Assembly: GCF_921293095.1 (NCBI RefSeq)
Contig: NC_060253.1
Coordinates: 84,419,992 to 84,483,991 of the forward strand
Source: Ischnura elegans
Lineage: Eukaryota > Arthropoda > Insecta > Odonata > Coenagrionidae
Reading direction: 5' to 3'
DNA length: 64,000 nucleotides
Program-made: the position numbers and the translations under genes
Notes under the pieces: model-generated
Database searches by the model: none
Told to the model about the DNA's origin: nothing
What the model saw: the letters and a program-made list of their open reading frames with translations, nothing else
Shown: one piece after another, positions 1 through 11,105 of the stretch
Numbering within the stretch: the first letter of the stretch is position 1
Layout: each line of letters starts with the position of its first letter

Positions 1-152
1 TCCTGGGAGTAAAGTTTCGTCCATGGTCGAAACTAAACTTCTTGGTGATTTAAATTTTGAGCAGAAACGAAACTAAACCTAGGCCTCGTAATTTCATTTC
101 ACCCCGGATTGGAATGAAACATTTTAATTTTGTTTCACTTGCCATCCCTGGT
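1..152. repeat. Possible end fragment of a DNA transposon
   Basis: The left edge and the region near base 150 show short imperfect inverted matches: TCCTGGGAGTAAAG at the start against the reverse of CTTGCCATCCCTGG near 140-152. Between them the word GAAACTAAAC recurs. This resembles a small hAT-like non-autonomous element cut by the window edge. No target duplication can be checked because the left flank is missing. Confidence 0.25.
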
Positions 153-1360
153 TTTATTGCTCATTTCCCCAACTGCATCAACCAGTGAGGATAAATGTGA
201 GTTGGAAGTATGCAACTATCTAAGCATGTGATTTAAAAATATTTTCACTAGTTTCTCATACTTGTGGCTTTAATGCTCAGGGCAATACGTTAATCTGTCA
301 TTATATTATATTCATCTATAAAGAATCTCTAAATGGAGGAGAAATAATGTGAATGGTTATTGTCCGAAAGCTGAATGTCCTAAATCTATTTTCTAAATGA
401 GTGACCGTATGCCTAGTTTTCATCCTCTGACATTCATTATTTTCATTCTATGTGAAGGAAAAATTAAATATATGTAGCTGTGTGATCTCAACTGCTAATT
501 TCCATGCATAATTTTTACTTTTCTACTGAAACTTTTGTGAAGCAAAATTTTCTTATTCGGTGAAGAGTTTTTTTACAATTATTTTTGGTGAAGTGAAATA
601 ACTCATCAATAAAAAAAACATCAGAGCATATGTTGCTTAGAGACAAAAATTGAATAGACTTCAGTACTCTCCATTTGTAAAAAAATAAGGTTGTATGAAT
701 GGGACAAATCATCGTTAATTATCATTTTACAAACCGGTCACAATTTGCCTGAACATGTTGGCTGATGTGACTGTAGATAAATCCATTTCTGACTCTCTAA
801 CCGTGAGACTTTTTCAGTGACTTCCACAACTACATTTCTGAGCTTCAAATTACTCAATCATGAGTATCTTTTTTCAAACAAATAGCTCAATAAGTATTTA
901 GTGTGTGTGTATACCTGACACTGTTCTTTCCTTTCTTTCATTGCCCAATTGGCTGATCAGAGACAAATTATGTGCAGTGATACAAAAAAATTGCTAGACA
1001 ATCAAATATAACTTCTAAACTTGTACAGATTGACCGCAAGGCTTGCAAAGTGGAATAAGTACTGTTTGGGATGAATTGTATTTGTTAATGAAGCAAGTAT
1101 TTAAGTGTCACTGAATTGCAAAAGCTTGCCTTTTATGAGACCTATAGATTTCCTTCTGCTAGTTGAACTCACCTTGTGTGATAATGGCAAAAGAAGAACC
1201 ATACAATGGGGGAGGAATGATGGCTACACTCCATGTTAGCGTATCCTACAGATAAAAGTGTGAAGAAAAGCAGCATGTTAAAATTTTAAAATGTATATTA
1301 GTTCAAAATAAAGTTAATTTGAACTAGTGATCAGAATATCCTTTAATATCACCTCAATGT
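153..1360. other. AT-rich DNA, nothing recognised
   Basis: No reading frame longer than about 65 codons has a recognisable protein, and I see no RNA gene or inverted-repeat element. Confidence 0.4.
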
Positions 1361-1446
1361 TATGTCGGATTACTATCCTTTTAATCAAGGTACCTATGTC
1401 AGATTACTATCCTTTTAATCAAGGTACCTATGTCAGATTACTATCC
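1361..1446. repeat. 34-bp tandem repeat, about 2.5 copies
   Basis: The word ATGTC(G/A)GATTACTATCC recurs at 1361, 1395 and 1429, giving a 34-bp period. Copies are nearly identical, so the expansion is recent. Confidence 0.8.
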
Positions 1447-1907
1447 AGGTGGCTTGCTTTACTATTGCAGCAGCAAAGGACTTGCCTGAATCCCTGATCA
1501 TGGAAACTATGGCATCTGCAGTATTGACTTGGCTGGCTTTGTGGGAGTTGGAAGGCCTCTGCTCAATATTGTCTCCCACAGGCGATTAGTCAATCAGTCC
1601 AGGGAGGAGTTTATGTGCTGTAACTGTCATAGATCATGGGTGATAATGAGCTTCAAGATGGTTGACCGGCTGATTCTCTTGGTGGTGATCTCCACAAATC
1701 CGAACATACTCTATGCCTATGAAGCCTTAGACCGATCAATATATTGGCTTTTGGTTTTCGCCTCAAAACGTTTAAGGTGATTGACCTCACGGTTTAGGCC
1801 AGGTAAGAATGTTTTCCTTGTTATATTTTGAGTTAGTTTTTTCAATTTATACGAGAGATTATACAAACGCTTATCACTAATGATGAAATTGTATTACTTG
1901 TATTGTA
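1447..1907. other. Unrecognised intergenic DNA
   Basis: It holds an 83-codon open frame at 1529-1780 (+) with no recognisable motif, no clear start context and no neighbouring splice sites. I treat it as chance. Confidence 0.35.
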
Positions 1908-2620
1908 CAGCAGACTCCCGATTATCCGGCTACGGTTTATCCGGGTTGCGGATTATCCGTGCATGATTTAAACTCTTGCTCAATTTTTTCCGCGATCTTA
2001 GTAAAAAAATAAAATAGGACGCAAAATCATCGCAATCACTGCATTAATGCTAGGATACTCCGGGATTATTATTTCCGTTAGAATCCCCTTCGTAAAACGG
2101 AAGCAATCGCGCGCTAGCTGCATTCACGGGAGCACCGTGTTCCTGTTTTCCAAGCTTCGCAGTGCACGATCGCGCTCCATGACCACGGATACACGTCCCG
2201 CGGCAGTTGCAACCAGGGTAACTTGTGCGAGACGCAACTACGTGGCGTGATGTATAAAAGTCTAGTTTCCGACGTCAAGCAGTGGTTTTGAATCATTCGT
2301 TCAAACCACTTTGCAGTATCCGTTATCACACAGCCACCGATGTGTGGTCTTCGAATCCAGGCCTTACATGGAGCATTAATAATACGAGTACAACCATCTT
2401 ATCACCGCTAAAAAGATTGCGAACTGGCGGAGAAAGCTCAAATTGAGTTCGGGAAGCACTCTAAAATATCAGAATAACTGCATGAATAATAATATATTGT
2501 TTGTTTTACGTAAAATATGAAGATTGCAAGGCATTTAAGTGAAAGTTTGGGTTATCCGTGTTTTCCGATTATTCTTGCCGTCTCTCCCCATCATTAGCCC
2601 GGATAATCCGCAGTGTACTG
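1908..2620. mobile_element. pogo/Tigger-like non-autonomous DNA transposon
   Basis: TA dinucleotides flank both ends. The ends are inverted copies of each other: CAGCAGACTCCCGATTATCC on the left, and on the right the reverse complement of CAGTACACTGCGGATTATCC. Further GGATTATCCG words lie inside both ends. A start at CAG, TA target duplication and GATTATCC-rich termini are typical of the pogo/Tigger branch of Tc1/mariner. The roughly 700-bp interior has only short frames with no transposase, so it is a deletion derivative or MITE. Confidence 0.7.
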
Positions 2621-3300
2621 TATTTAATGTTCTACGTAAACAAAAGAATATCTCGTGCGAAAGATCCACAGAGAAAAAAACATTTGAATCTTCTTCCAAA
2701 CAATTGAGGAGCTCATGAATTGGGCTTGCGCTTGGGCAGAGCAGTTAGCAGCCCAGTGTTCTAATTGGCTGAAGGATGGTGACCGGAAAAGGGGATGTGA
2801 CGAGCAAAGGCGCAGCGGGAGGGGGTTGTGGGGGATAAAACCCCCTCCCAGAGCTCGGAGAAATTTAAAGTTTAATTCATTTTACTTAATTAGGTTGATA
2901 TTACTAATAAAATAGTGTAAGGATAAATAAAAATATCCCTCAGAAAGCCGTAAAACTCACAATTTATCTTAAAATTCCGCAGTTTATTAATCTCTCACCA
3001 ACCGCATATCCTGATGGGTATTCATTCCATACCCCCTTGACACCCCGGTATTTTTTTAACCTCAAGAGCCCTGTTTTCAACCTTATGGTTACCCAAGGAA
3101 AAGGTAAGTGACAATGTCACACAGGGCCATATGTGGGTGGTCAGGGGCCCATATTCGTCGGAGACCGGGAGGCCCACTTTTGAAGGTGTTGCAATTTGTA
3201 ACATAGTTTCCTGGTTTTCACCGGTTTCCAGGAGCTTAAATACGTCAGAGAGGCCCGGGAAAATAGGCGGGAAAAGGCGGACCAATCACAAGTCATATGA
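2621..3300. other. Unrecognised DNA with a GGGGGATAAAACCCCC block
   Basis: Around 2815-2850 lies a G-rich/C-rich snap-back block (GGGGGATAAAACCCCCTCCC). A similar word is found near 59915-59955 next to CAAAGGCGCAGCG/GTGACGCAGCGA. The two places probably share an old interspersed repeat. No gene is seen. Confidence 0.3.
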
Positions 3301-3490
3301 CCAGGGGCCGTATTCTGTATCTCCAAACCGATCGGTGCGGCACCGATTCATCGGGTTTCCCGGCAAGGAGTCGTGCGATTCTGTACGAACCCGATCGGTG
3401 TGGAACCGACGTGAGAACGGGAGATCGTCGGTAGCCCTACCGACACCAAATGGTGTCGGTACGGCCACCGACTAGTGGGTTTCATGAACT
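3301..3490. repeat. GC-rich palindromic patch, probable MITE fragment
   Basis: In an AT-rich background this patch is built of CCGATCGG, GGTGTCGGTA and TACCGACACC words that pair with one another. One hairpin is ACCGACACCAAATGGTGTCGGT near 3437-3458. It looks like part of a foldback element. I could not find both ends. Confidence 0.35.
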
Positions 3491-3534
3491 CCCCGGTGCG
3501 CGTTGTACGTTTTATTTTGTTTTCACCTCATCAC

Positions 3535-4110
3535 CGAGTAAATAATGATGTTTGCTGCAATTTTATCTCTTTCTCCCCCTTCGAATAGGCCACTATAATT
3601 CACTGAGTCATCATCTATATTGATTACCTTGACATAAATATAAGATATTTGTTAATAAACATGAGGTTTGCCACCAAATAATGACTTTCTCTTTATGTTG
3701 CCACTTTCACGCGCTTGGAATAGGATTTATTTCACTCTATCATAATTTATTTGCTCCTTTGAAATAAAAAAGATATTTTTGATTAAATATGATTTTTTCC
3801 GCAATGTTATCACTGTACCTCTGAAAAGGCAACTATTATTTCACTCAATCGTCATTTGGCGTTTCTCTCTACATAGAAATAATATGTTTTTATTTAAATT
3901 TGAAGTTTGCCGCAACGGTATCAGTTTCTTTCATTTGTAATAGGCAACTATATTTCATTTTATCGCCAGCCATTGATTCCCTTGACGATAAAAGAAGATA
4001 TTTGTTAATAAGTATGAGGTTTGCCGCAATATTATCATTTTCTCTCACTTGGAAGGCGCAGCTTATATGTATTTCACCTAATCACAATTTCTTTACTTCC
4101 TCGTCATTAC
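3535..4110. repeat. Degenerate tandem repeat of about 118 bp, five copies
   Basis: The phrase TGAGGTTTGCCGCAA or variants recurs near 3547, 3662, 3788, 3900 and 4015. Each is followed by a similar TATCATTTTCTCTC ... AGGCAACTAT ... TTTCACT ... TCATC block and by AAGATATTTGTTAATAA. Period varies from 112 to 126 bp and copies are well diverged. Confidence 0.65.
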
Positions 4111-4473
4111 ACTTGTTTTAATTACACCCAGCTACTAAAATGTGAGAAGCAGTCATTTCTTTAACCTCTCTCTTCCACCGTTTCCAACGCTTGTTTTTAC
4201 TCTCTTTTCTCAAAGTATTTTCGCAAAATTCTCCTGCTTTCATTGGTGTAATATTTTGTTATCCAACTTTTTATCCAGAAAATGATATGTTTCCTTTATA
4301 TTACCATTAGCCATCGTAATAGGGTGGGTTCCTATTATTTTTTATTGCCTAAATCGAAAGATTATCACTCCTGGAGTACGCATTTCACGCTCTTAGATTT
4401 TTAAATGACGATATATCTATTTTTCGCGATTGAACGAGTAGTGAAAATTTTCAAGCGCGCGAAAACGCGACGG
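4111..4473. other. AT-rich DNA, nothing recognised
   Basis: No coding or structural signal seen. Confidence 0.35.
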
Positions 4474-4970
4474 CTAAGTAGGAATGATAGGAAAAGCCCG
4501 TGTGACGTATTTCTGGTTCCCGCTGCCGCAAAGTGAGGTGACCTTGGGGCGAGGCTTTGAGCGCTGATACGACGCAGGCTGCTAGCAGGTAGCGCTTGGC
4601 TTAAATAAGGATTATTATTACCCTATCCAACGAAGGAAACTTTCCGAACTTAGGCAGTTTTAATATGTGATTATTAAGACATGTTTCCCTGAGCTCTTTG
4701 CCTCATGCATACATTGGTAATCTCAGACGATATAATACTCCTATCTACTCGTATATAAACTAGGTTCCTGTGACGTCACGTGGAGTGGCATCGCATGGGC
4801 GCCAATCTGGCCTTTTTCAAATGAGGATAAAATTGATCCTTGCCATTCGTCTAAACAGGAAATTCTAAAACCAAATAATTTGTATGTTATGAATACACAA
4901 ATGGTGGGTAACGAATCGCAATCAATGCCTTTCGTTTTCTTTGATGAAGAAAACTACCCTATTCAGTCAC
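4474..4970 (+). repeat. Interspersed repeat, copy 1 (copy 2 inverted at 45602-46110)
   Basis: About 500 bp match, in reverse orientation and with scattered differences, the segment at 45602-46110 inside gene B intron 2. Shared landmarks are GGAAAAGCCCGTGTGACGT, CTGTTAGCAGGTAGC-like words, GGTAATCTCAGACGATAT, GGCCTTTTTCAAATGAG and AACCAAATAATTTGTAT. I could not assign a family. This copy carries a perfect TGACGTCA palindrome near 4771. Confidence 0.7.
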
Positions 4971-6049
4971 GAATCAGGATTGATTCGATTCTTCAGTCGT
5001 TAATTCAGCTCGCTTGCCTTTCAACGCTGGCATCAGCACACTAAACTCTAAGTAATATTCTTAATATGACATAACATCCCGAAATCCTATATCCAGAATC
5101 AAAATGTAACCCTTTTTATGAAAGTAAACATTGCATGGGTCGATTGCAAGATTGATTTTAGAATATCGGAATCATTTTGATCGGCCAAAAAAGGTCCGGA
5201 CATATCAATCAAACCCATGCAGTGGTGAATGGTTTACAAAGGGGAACCAGTAACCTGCTCGAGTTACCGGTTTCCAGCTTAAAAAGAAAAACTGTCAGTC
5301 CTTGAGTCACTGATCTAATATCCGAATTCCTCATCGACGTTAACATACTACGTAACTCAGTCACTCGTTTCCATTGCAAAACTGTAAAATTTCGCAGACA
5401 AACAGTTCTCTGGAAGTCGTAGAGTTACGCCATCAAATTGCGGGAAGCTAAATCTGCGATTTTTTACCATTAATAGACTAATATAAAATAAACTACTGAT
5501 GCAATACATACGGGTATGTTATTGGTATCAATCCGCTTTTTGAGCATATGATCTTTACAGACCACAAATTTTAAAGAGAATTATCAACCCCCTCTCAGTG
5601 AAGGCCTACAATATAGCTTCTAAGAATAGGGGGAGGAAATATTTTTCAGCGGTATATTTACAATGAAACAATGCGTAGATACAACGCGGGGAAAACTCAA
5701 GTTGAGCTCATTTTCGTAATCTATGTTCTCACGTTCGGGCAGTTTTCGAAGGCCCTGAATCCATTTTCGGCACCAGTTTCCACACACACAAATCTGTCCC
5801 TGTGGTGGACATTACAATCGTTACGAGTGTGGGCGTTCGTGAAAGGACGGGATATATTAAAGATGGTATAAAACGGGTGTTATGGGCGTCCAGGGCATAG
5901 AAAAAACAGCAAAAAATGGCCAAAATCGCATATTTTAATTTTTTCGCGACCACCTAAAATTTTCCTCCTATTAACCAGCCGAAAGGCATATGAAAAAGCC
6001 TCCGGAAAACATTACTTTGTTGCCTTCTCAAAAATGCTTTATGAAAATA
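4971..6049. other. Unrecognised intergenic DNA
   Basis: Only short frames are present. The 66-codon frame at 5671-5871 (+) and the 74-codon frame opposite to it show no known motif. Confidence 0.35.
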
Positions 6050-6370
6050 CGCGTTAGAAAATTTCAAATCGGAACCACTTCTCCTTGTCCCAATGAAAAT
6101 TCTTGAAAACAATATCAACAATATCATATAAAAACTTAAGTCCTATACTCTTCTCTCTTGCGACATAAGTCCATAAAAATTTAGCAAATTTTTATATGAT
6201 ATATGGTTTTTGTATAAATGGTATACTTTATACTCCCTGTAGAAAATAACTAAGAAATCTCTTTTGCATGCGTTCCATCAATACCATGTATTTCTTTACA
6301 AAAGGTGCCCACACAGTAGCACCATATTCAATTTGCGATCTTATTAGGGTATTATATAATATAAGATGAA
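6050..6370 (-). mobile_element. LINE reverse-transcriptase C-terminal fragment (jockey/I group)
   Basis: On the minus strand the reading LIRSQIEYGATVWAP-like, followed by FVKKYMVLMERMQKRFL, matches the end of the jockey-group reverse transcriptase region (usual form SLVRSQLEYASVVWSPYY...LIEAVQRRFLR). Further down the same strand FLYDIVDIVFKN continues the pattern. It is short, truncated at both ends and interrupted by stops, so an old remnant. Confidence 0.6.
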
Positions 6371-7969
6371 AATTGATATTTTATAATTTTTAATTATAAG
6401 GCGATTAATCAAGATTTATGCAAATTTTAGCCACCAAAAAGGACGAAATACGACCGATGGAGAAGTGATTCATCCGCCGGGCTGAGTGCAGCACTTAAAT
6501 TGCCAAATACACCAAAGGATGAAGTTCGCCATGAAAAAATATTTGACTTAAGTCAAATTGGAACTGGATTACACGTCTGACCGGCAAAATTATAAAAGCT
6601 TTCAAATGCTCTACACCGGATTAAAAAGTATGCTTTCTTGTTCGAGATATCTAAATAACGGAAAACTTCGTATTTTCGAGCTAGCCGGCCCAGGTGGGCC
6701 TCTAGCGGGCTGGAAGTGTGGGAAGGTTAGTCCATTTTGATCCAAAATCGAATGCTCTAAGCAAGTGAAAAAATCCCGTTGGGGGGATTTTCACCCTCTT
6801 ATACAGCAATGATCTTTGTGATTCACTATAGATACTTTAGTGATTTGGAATTTCTGTGTTTCTCCGCACAAATCTTCTATGTTGAGTCAAATTCTGTTCT
6901 TGTGTGATCGTTAAATCTCTTGATAGTCACGGGAAAAATACTTTAATGCCTCTAAAATGTTACTTGTTAATCAATAAAATATAGTGTGCAGCTGCATCAC
7001 TGAAAGCTTGGTGAAAATTGCGTGTTTTTTCACGCAAAAATTGTATACTTTCTCATGGAAAATTTGTCAGCGTGTGAACAAGAAAATTCCTTATCTTCAC
7101 GACAAGAATATTTGAAAAATTTTAACTAAGTACGCGCTCTCCAATGTTTTAAGTATTTCGTCAATGTTTTGGTGTTTTAACTATTTATCATTACTGAGTT
7201 TCTTCTCTTAATTCCACGGCGAGAATGTGCGAATAATTATTTACTCATTACGTGTTCATCACTGCAGTTAAGTGTGTGACCATAATTTAGTGAGGTCTTA
7301 TTTCGAGTAAAAATACGTGTTTTCCGTTCTAAGGTTCTATATAAAGTCACATTTACGTTCTAAATTTCAATGAGCACGTAATATGTAAATATTATTAAAG
7401 AATCCTCCCCGTTTCTCTTAAGTGATTTGCCAGACTAAAAGAAACATGACATACTGCATTGATCTGCCTAGTCCTCCTCTCCAACGGAAACGCATTTACA
7501 AATATTCAGTACGGAAATTTTCCCCAGAAAGCCACCGAAATGCAATAGCAAATTATATATCTTTGTTGAGAATATAATTTATTCAAACGTTCAACCCGTT
7601 GATATTTAGAGATTCAAACAAAATCATGCGTAAACATTTTCTTGAAACCAAATGTTTCTTTATATAAACATACAGAATTGTGACGGAGTAGAATCTCACT
7701 AACTTGTAGTCATACACCAAAAATCAGAGAGGAGTACGTCATATTTTAGAAGTTAAAAAAACATTCTTCCCATAGAAATGAAGAGATTTAACAATCTGAC
7801 CCGAAAAAAAGTCACATGGCATCAAACCTTAGCTCAGAAAATTGCGGAATTTTCACCGAAGCATGAGATCGCTGATACATGTAGTTAAAAAAAATATTGA
7901 AGAGCACATAATATGTTGGAAGTGGGTCAAACAATTATTATGTGGCCGTAAAGAGATTTTGCATTATCA
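6371..7969. other. AT-rich DNA, nothing recognised
   Basis: No gene or known repeat seen. The long frame at 7842-8186 runs into the satellite described next and is not a gene. Confidence 0.35.
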
Positions 7970-8278
7970 TCCATTTGCATTAAAACTATGTTGTGCACGA
8001 GAATTTTTGGACTATTTATTGCAACTGCGGGGTATTGAAGAATTATCATTCATGTGTCATAATTCTGATATTTGTATCCAAGCAATAAAAATGCGCTTTG
8101 TAAAGGAATTTTCATGCCTGAAATCCTTTTATTCTCTATGCATTAAAACTAAATATCTTCACAAATTTTTGCAAAATGTAGTGTAAAAGAATGTTCGAAT
8201 ATTTAAATTTTTATTCTTCCGCATTATAAGTGCACTATGAACAACACTTTTCATCTCTGTATCACTCATCATTTCGCA
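7970..8278 (-). repeat. Satellite array, first block (reverse orientation)
   Basis: GCATTAAAACT...AATTTT words at 7975, 8085, 8139 and 8220, each followed by a TTTTCAT-like word, are the reverse complement of the units that follow from 8280. The units are heavily diverged. Confidence 0.55.
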
Positions 8279-8279
8279 A

Positions 8280-9885
8280 GAAGATATAGAAGTTATAGAA
8301 GTGAGAATTCTTGTACAGAACGCAGTTTAAATGTGGTAGGAAAATATAAAAAATGAGGTTATCGAAATGAATATTCTTGTACAGATGGCATTTTTTTTAT
8401 GTGGAGACGAAAAAAATATACATGAGCCTTGTACACAGTTCAGTTTTAATGTGAGCATGAAAAAATTGGAAAGTAGGATACAGACATGAAAATCCTTGTG
8501 CAGAATGAAGTTTTATTGGGGACACCCAAAAATTATGAAATGAAAATATTTGTACACGTAGTTTTTAATGTAAAGACACTGACTTTAGAAAAAAATTTTA
8601 GACCTTGTATTGATCGAAGTTTTTTATAGAGACGTATAAGTGCCAAATGAAAAAAAACTAAAATACTTGTACAGAGCGCAGGTTTAATAAGGAGGCAAAA
8701 AATTCAACATAATGTTGAAAATCCGAGTACAAAGCGCATTTTTATATGGAGACCAGAAAAATTGGGAATGAAGGTAAAAAATTGAAATCCTTGTACAGAG
8801 AACATTTTTAATGTGAAATCTCAAATATTATAAAGGTTACAGATATGAAAATCGTGCAAAGAGTGAAGTTTCAATTCGGAGATGAAAAAAATTGAAATGA
8901 GTAATAGATAGGAATGTCCTTGTATAGATCGCAGTTTTAATGTGGACGCCCAAAAATTGTGAAACGATGATATTGAAATGAAAATCTTAGAAAACTCAGT
9001 TTTAAAGTAAAGATAGGAAAACGGGAAATGATATTGATAAGAATATTTTTGTAAAGACCAGAGTTTTAATTTGGAAACGCAAAAATTCTAAATTAGGTTA
9101 CAAATATCCGTGCACAGAACAAAGTCATTATTTGGAGACCAATAATTGGAAATTAGTAAATTAATGTAAAGACACTAAATTGAGAAATGTTAAAAACCTT
9201 GTATAGATCGCAGTTTTATTGTGGAGGCTAAAAAATTCGAATTGAGCATATAGAAATGAAAATCCTTGTACAGATTACGGTTTTAATGTAAGGAGGTGAA
9301 AAATTAGGAATGAGTTTACACAAATGAAAGTCTTGTATTGTGCGAAATTTTTTTTGGAGGCGAAAAAATTGCGAATGAGGATAAAGACATGAAAACCATG
9401 GGGAAGGGCGCAGTTTTAATGTGGACACCTGATAATGCGAACTGGTGATGATGACATGAAAATTCTTTTAGCGAAGGTATTTTTTATGTGGAGACGAAAA
9501 AATTGGTAATGAGTTTGAAGAAATGAAAATCCTTGCACAAAGCATGTTTTAATATGAAAAAACTAAAACATGGAATTATGATTTAGAACTAAAAATAATT
9601 TTAGAGAACGTAGTTTAAAATAAAGACACAAAAATGGGAAATGAAGATAAAAATATATAGAATTTATTGTAAAGAGGGCAGTTTTAATATAGAAACGAAA
9701 AAAATGTCAAATTAATATTAAGACATGAAAATGCTTATACAGAGCGCAACTTTTATACTGATTGTGAGTTTAAAAGATTTAATATGAAGTAACAGAAATT
9801 AAAATCTATGTGGAGAGCGTAATTTTAATGTGAAATCCGAAATATTCGGTATGAGCTTACAGAAATTAAAATTACTTACATACTG
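8280..9885 (+). repeat. Satellite array, second block (forward orientation), about 67-bp units
   Basis: Units carry, in order, GAAATGAAAATCCTTGTACAG, a short GAGCGCAG spacer, TTTTAATGTGGAGAC and GAAAAAATTGGAAATGAG. TTTTAATGTGGA-like words recur near 8932, 8998, 9062, 9210, 9280, 9345 and 9413, so the period is 64-72 bp. There are about 25 copies with strong divergence but clear register. Confidence 0.85.
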
Positions 9886-11105
9886 CATTTAGTACAACGA
9901 TTGTTCTTCATACTATTTCGAATATTTTTTACTCCAAAATTAAGGTAAAATCTGTGCGAGGAATTTCATTCCTGTAATTTCATTTCTAAATTTTTTCTAA
10001 ACTTAAAATCGGGGCTGTGTACACGGAGATTCATTTCGTCTCCACATTTCGGCTACGCTGTGTACAAGGTTTTGTTTTATTACCTCATGACCAATTTTTT
10101 TCGCCACATTATATTTTCCTTATGTACAAGGCATTATGTACTATAGAATAATTTTGATTTTTCTGTCTCAACATTAAGGCTGCTCTCTGTACACTTATTT
10201 TTATTTTTTTATCCTCATTTCGAATTTTTTTCTCTGCATTACAACTGCAAGCTATACAAAGATTTTTATTTCAATATTCTAATTTCGAAACTTCTCTTGT
10301 TACAAACGTTTATATTAATAAATTTTCAATATCAAGTTTTGTGTTTCCGCAAGAAGTCAGCGCTGTAAACACGGATTTTCATTTCTATATCTCAATTTCG
10401 AAATTTTACGTCTTCACATTAAAACTGTGCTCTGTAGAAGTATTGAAATTAATTTATTTTCATTTGGCATTTTTTTTCGTTTTCAGTTTTTGCATTTCCA
10501 CATTAAAACTACGCTCTGTCAAAGGATTTTTATTTCGTTAACCTCATTTTCAATACTTCATCTTCAAATAAAAATGTCACTCTCTACACGGATTTTGATT
10601 TCTATGACCTCATTTCGAGCTTTTTTGCCTTCGCATAAAAATTGCAATCTGTACAAGATTTTTTATTTCTATTAACCCATTTCAATATTTTTAGTCTCCA
10701 CATTTAAATTGCGCTCTGTACAAGGGTTTTCGTATCTAAAAATTCATTTCGCGTTCAATCGGCTCAACATTAAATCTGCGATCTGTGCATTTCTGTTACC
10801 TAATAGCGAGTACTTTTCTTCTTCACTTTAAGTCTGCGATCGGTACAAGGAATTAGTTCCTTCACCCCCTTGTCATTTTTTTGGTCTCAACACTTAAACT
10901 GCGTTCTGTACAAGGATTTTCATTTATATAACCTCATTTGTAATATTTTTGCGTTCACATTTAAACTGTATTCTGCACAAGGATTTACATGTCTTAACTC
11001 TATTTTTTCGTTTCCATATAAAAACTGTCCCCTTCACAATAAATTTCATACATGCATATCTGCATTTCCGATTTTTTTGTCTTTACATTAAAACTGCGAT
11101 CTCTA
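9886..11105 (-). repeat. Satellite array, third block (reverse orientation), left part
   Basis: From about 9886 the same unit appears as its reverse complement: CTCTGTACAAGGATTTTCAT, then ACCTCATTTCGAATTTTT, then CGTCTCCACATTAAAACTGCG. The open frames in 10341-11091 are translations of this repeat and are not genes. Confidence 0.85.

Noticed and set aside
7842-8186. 114-codon frame with a cysteine-rich look
   Set aside because: It runs into the first satellite block and its second half is repeat sequence. No family recognised.
10341-11091. Overlapping open frames of 66-82 codons, phenylalanine-rich
   Set aside because: They are translations of reverse-orientation satellite units. The same F-x-F-x-x-L pattern recurs wherever the satellite is open, in more than one frame.
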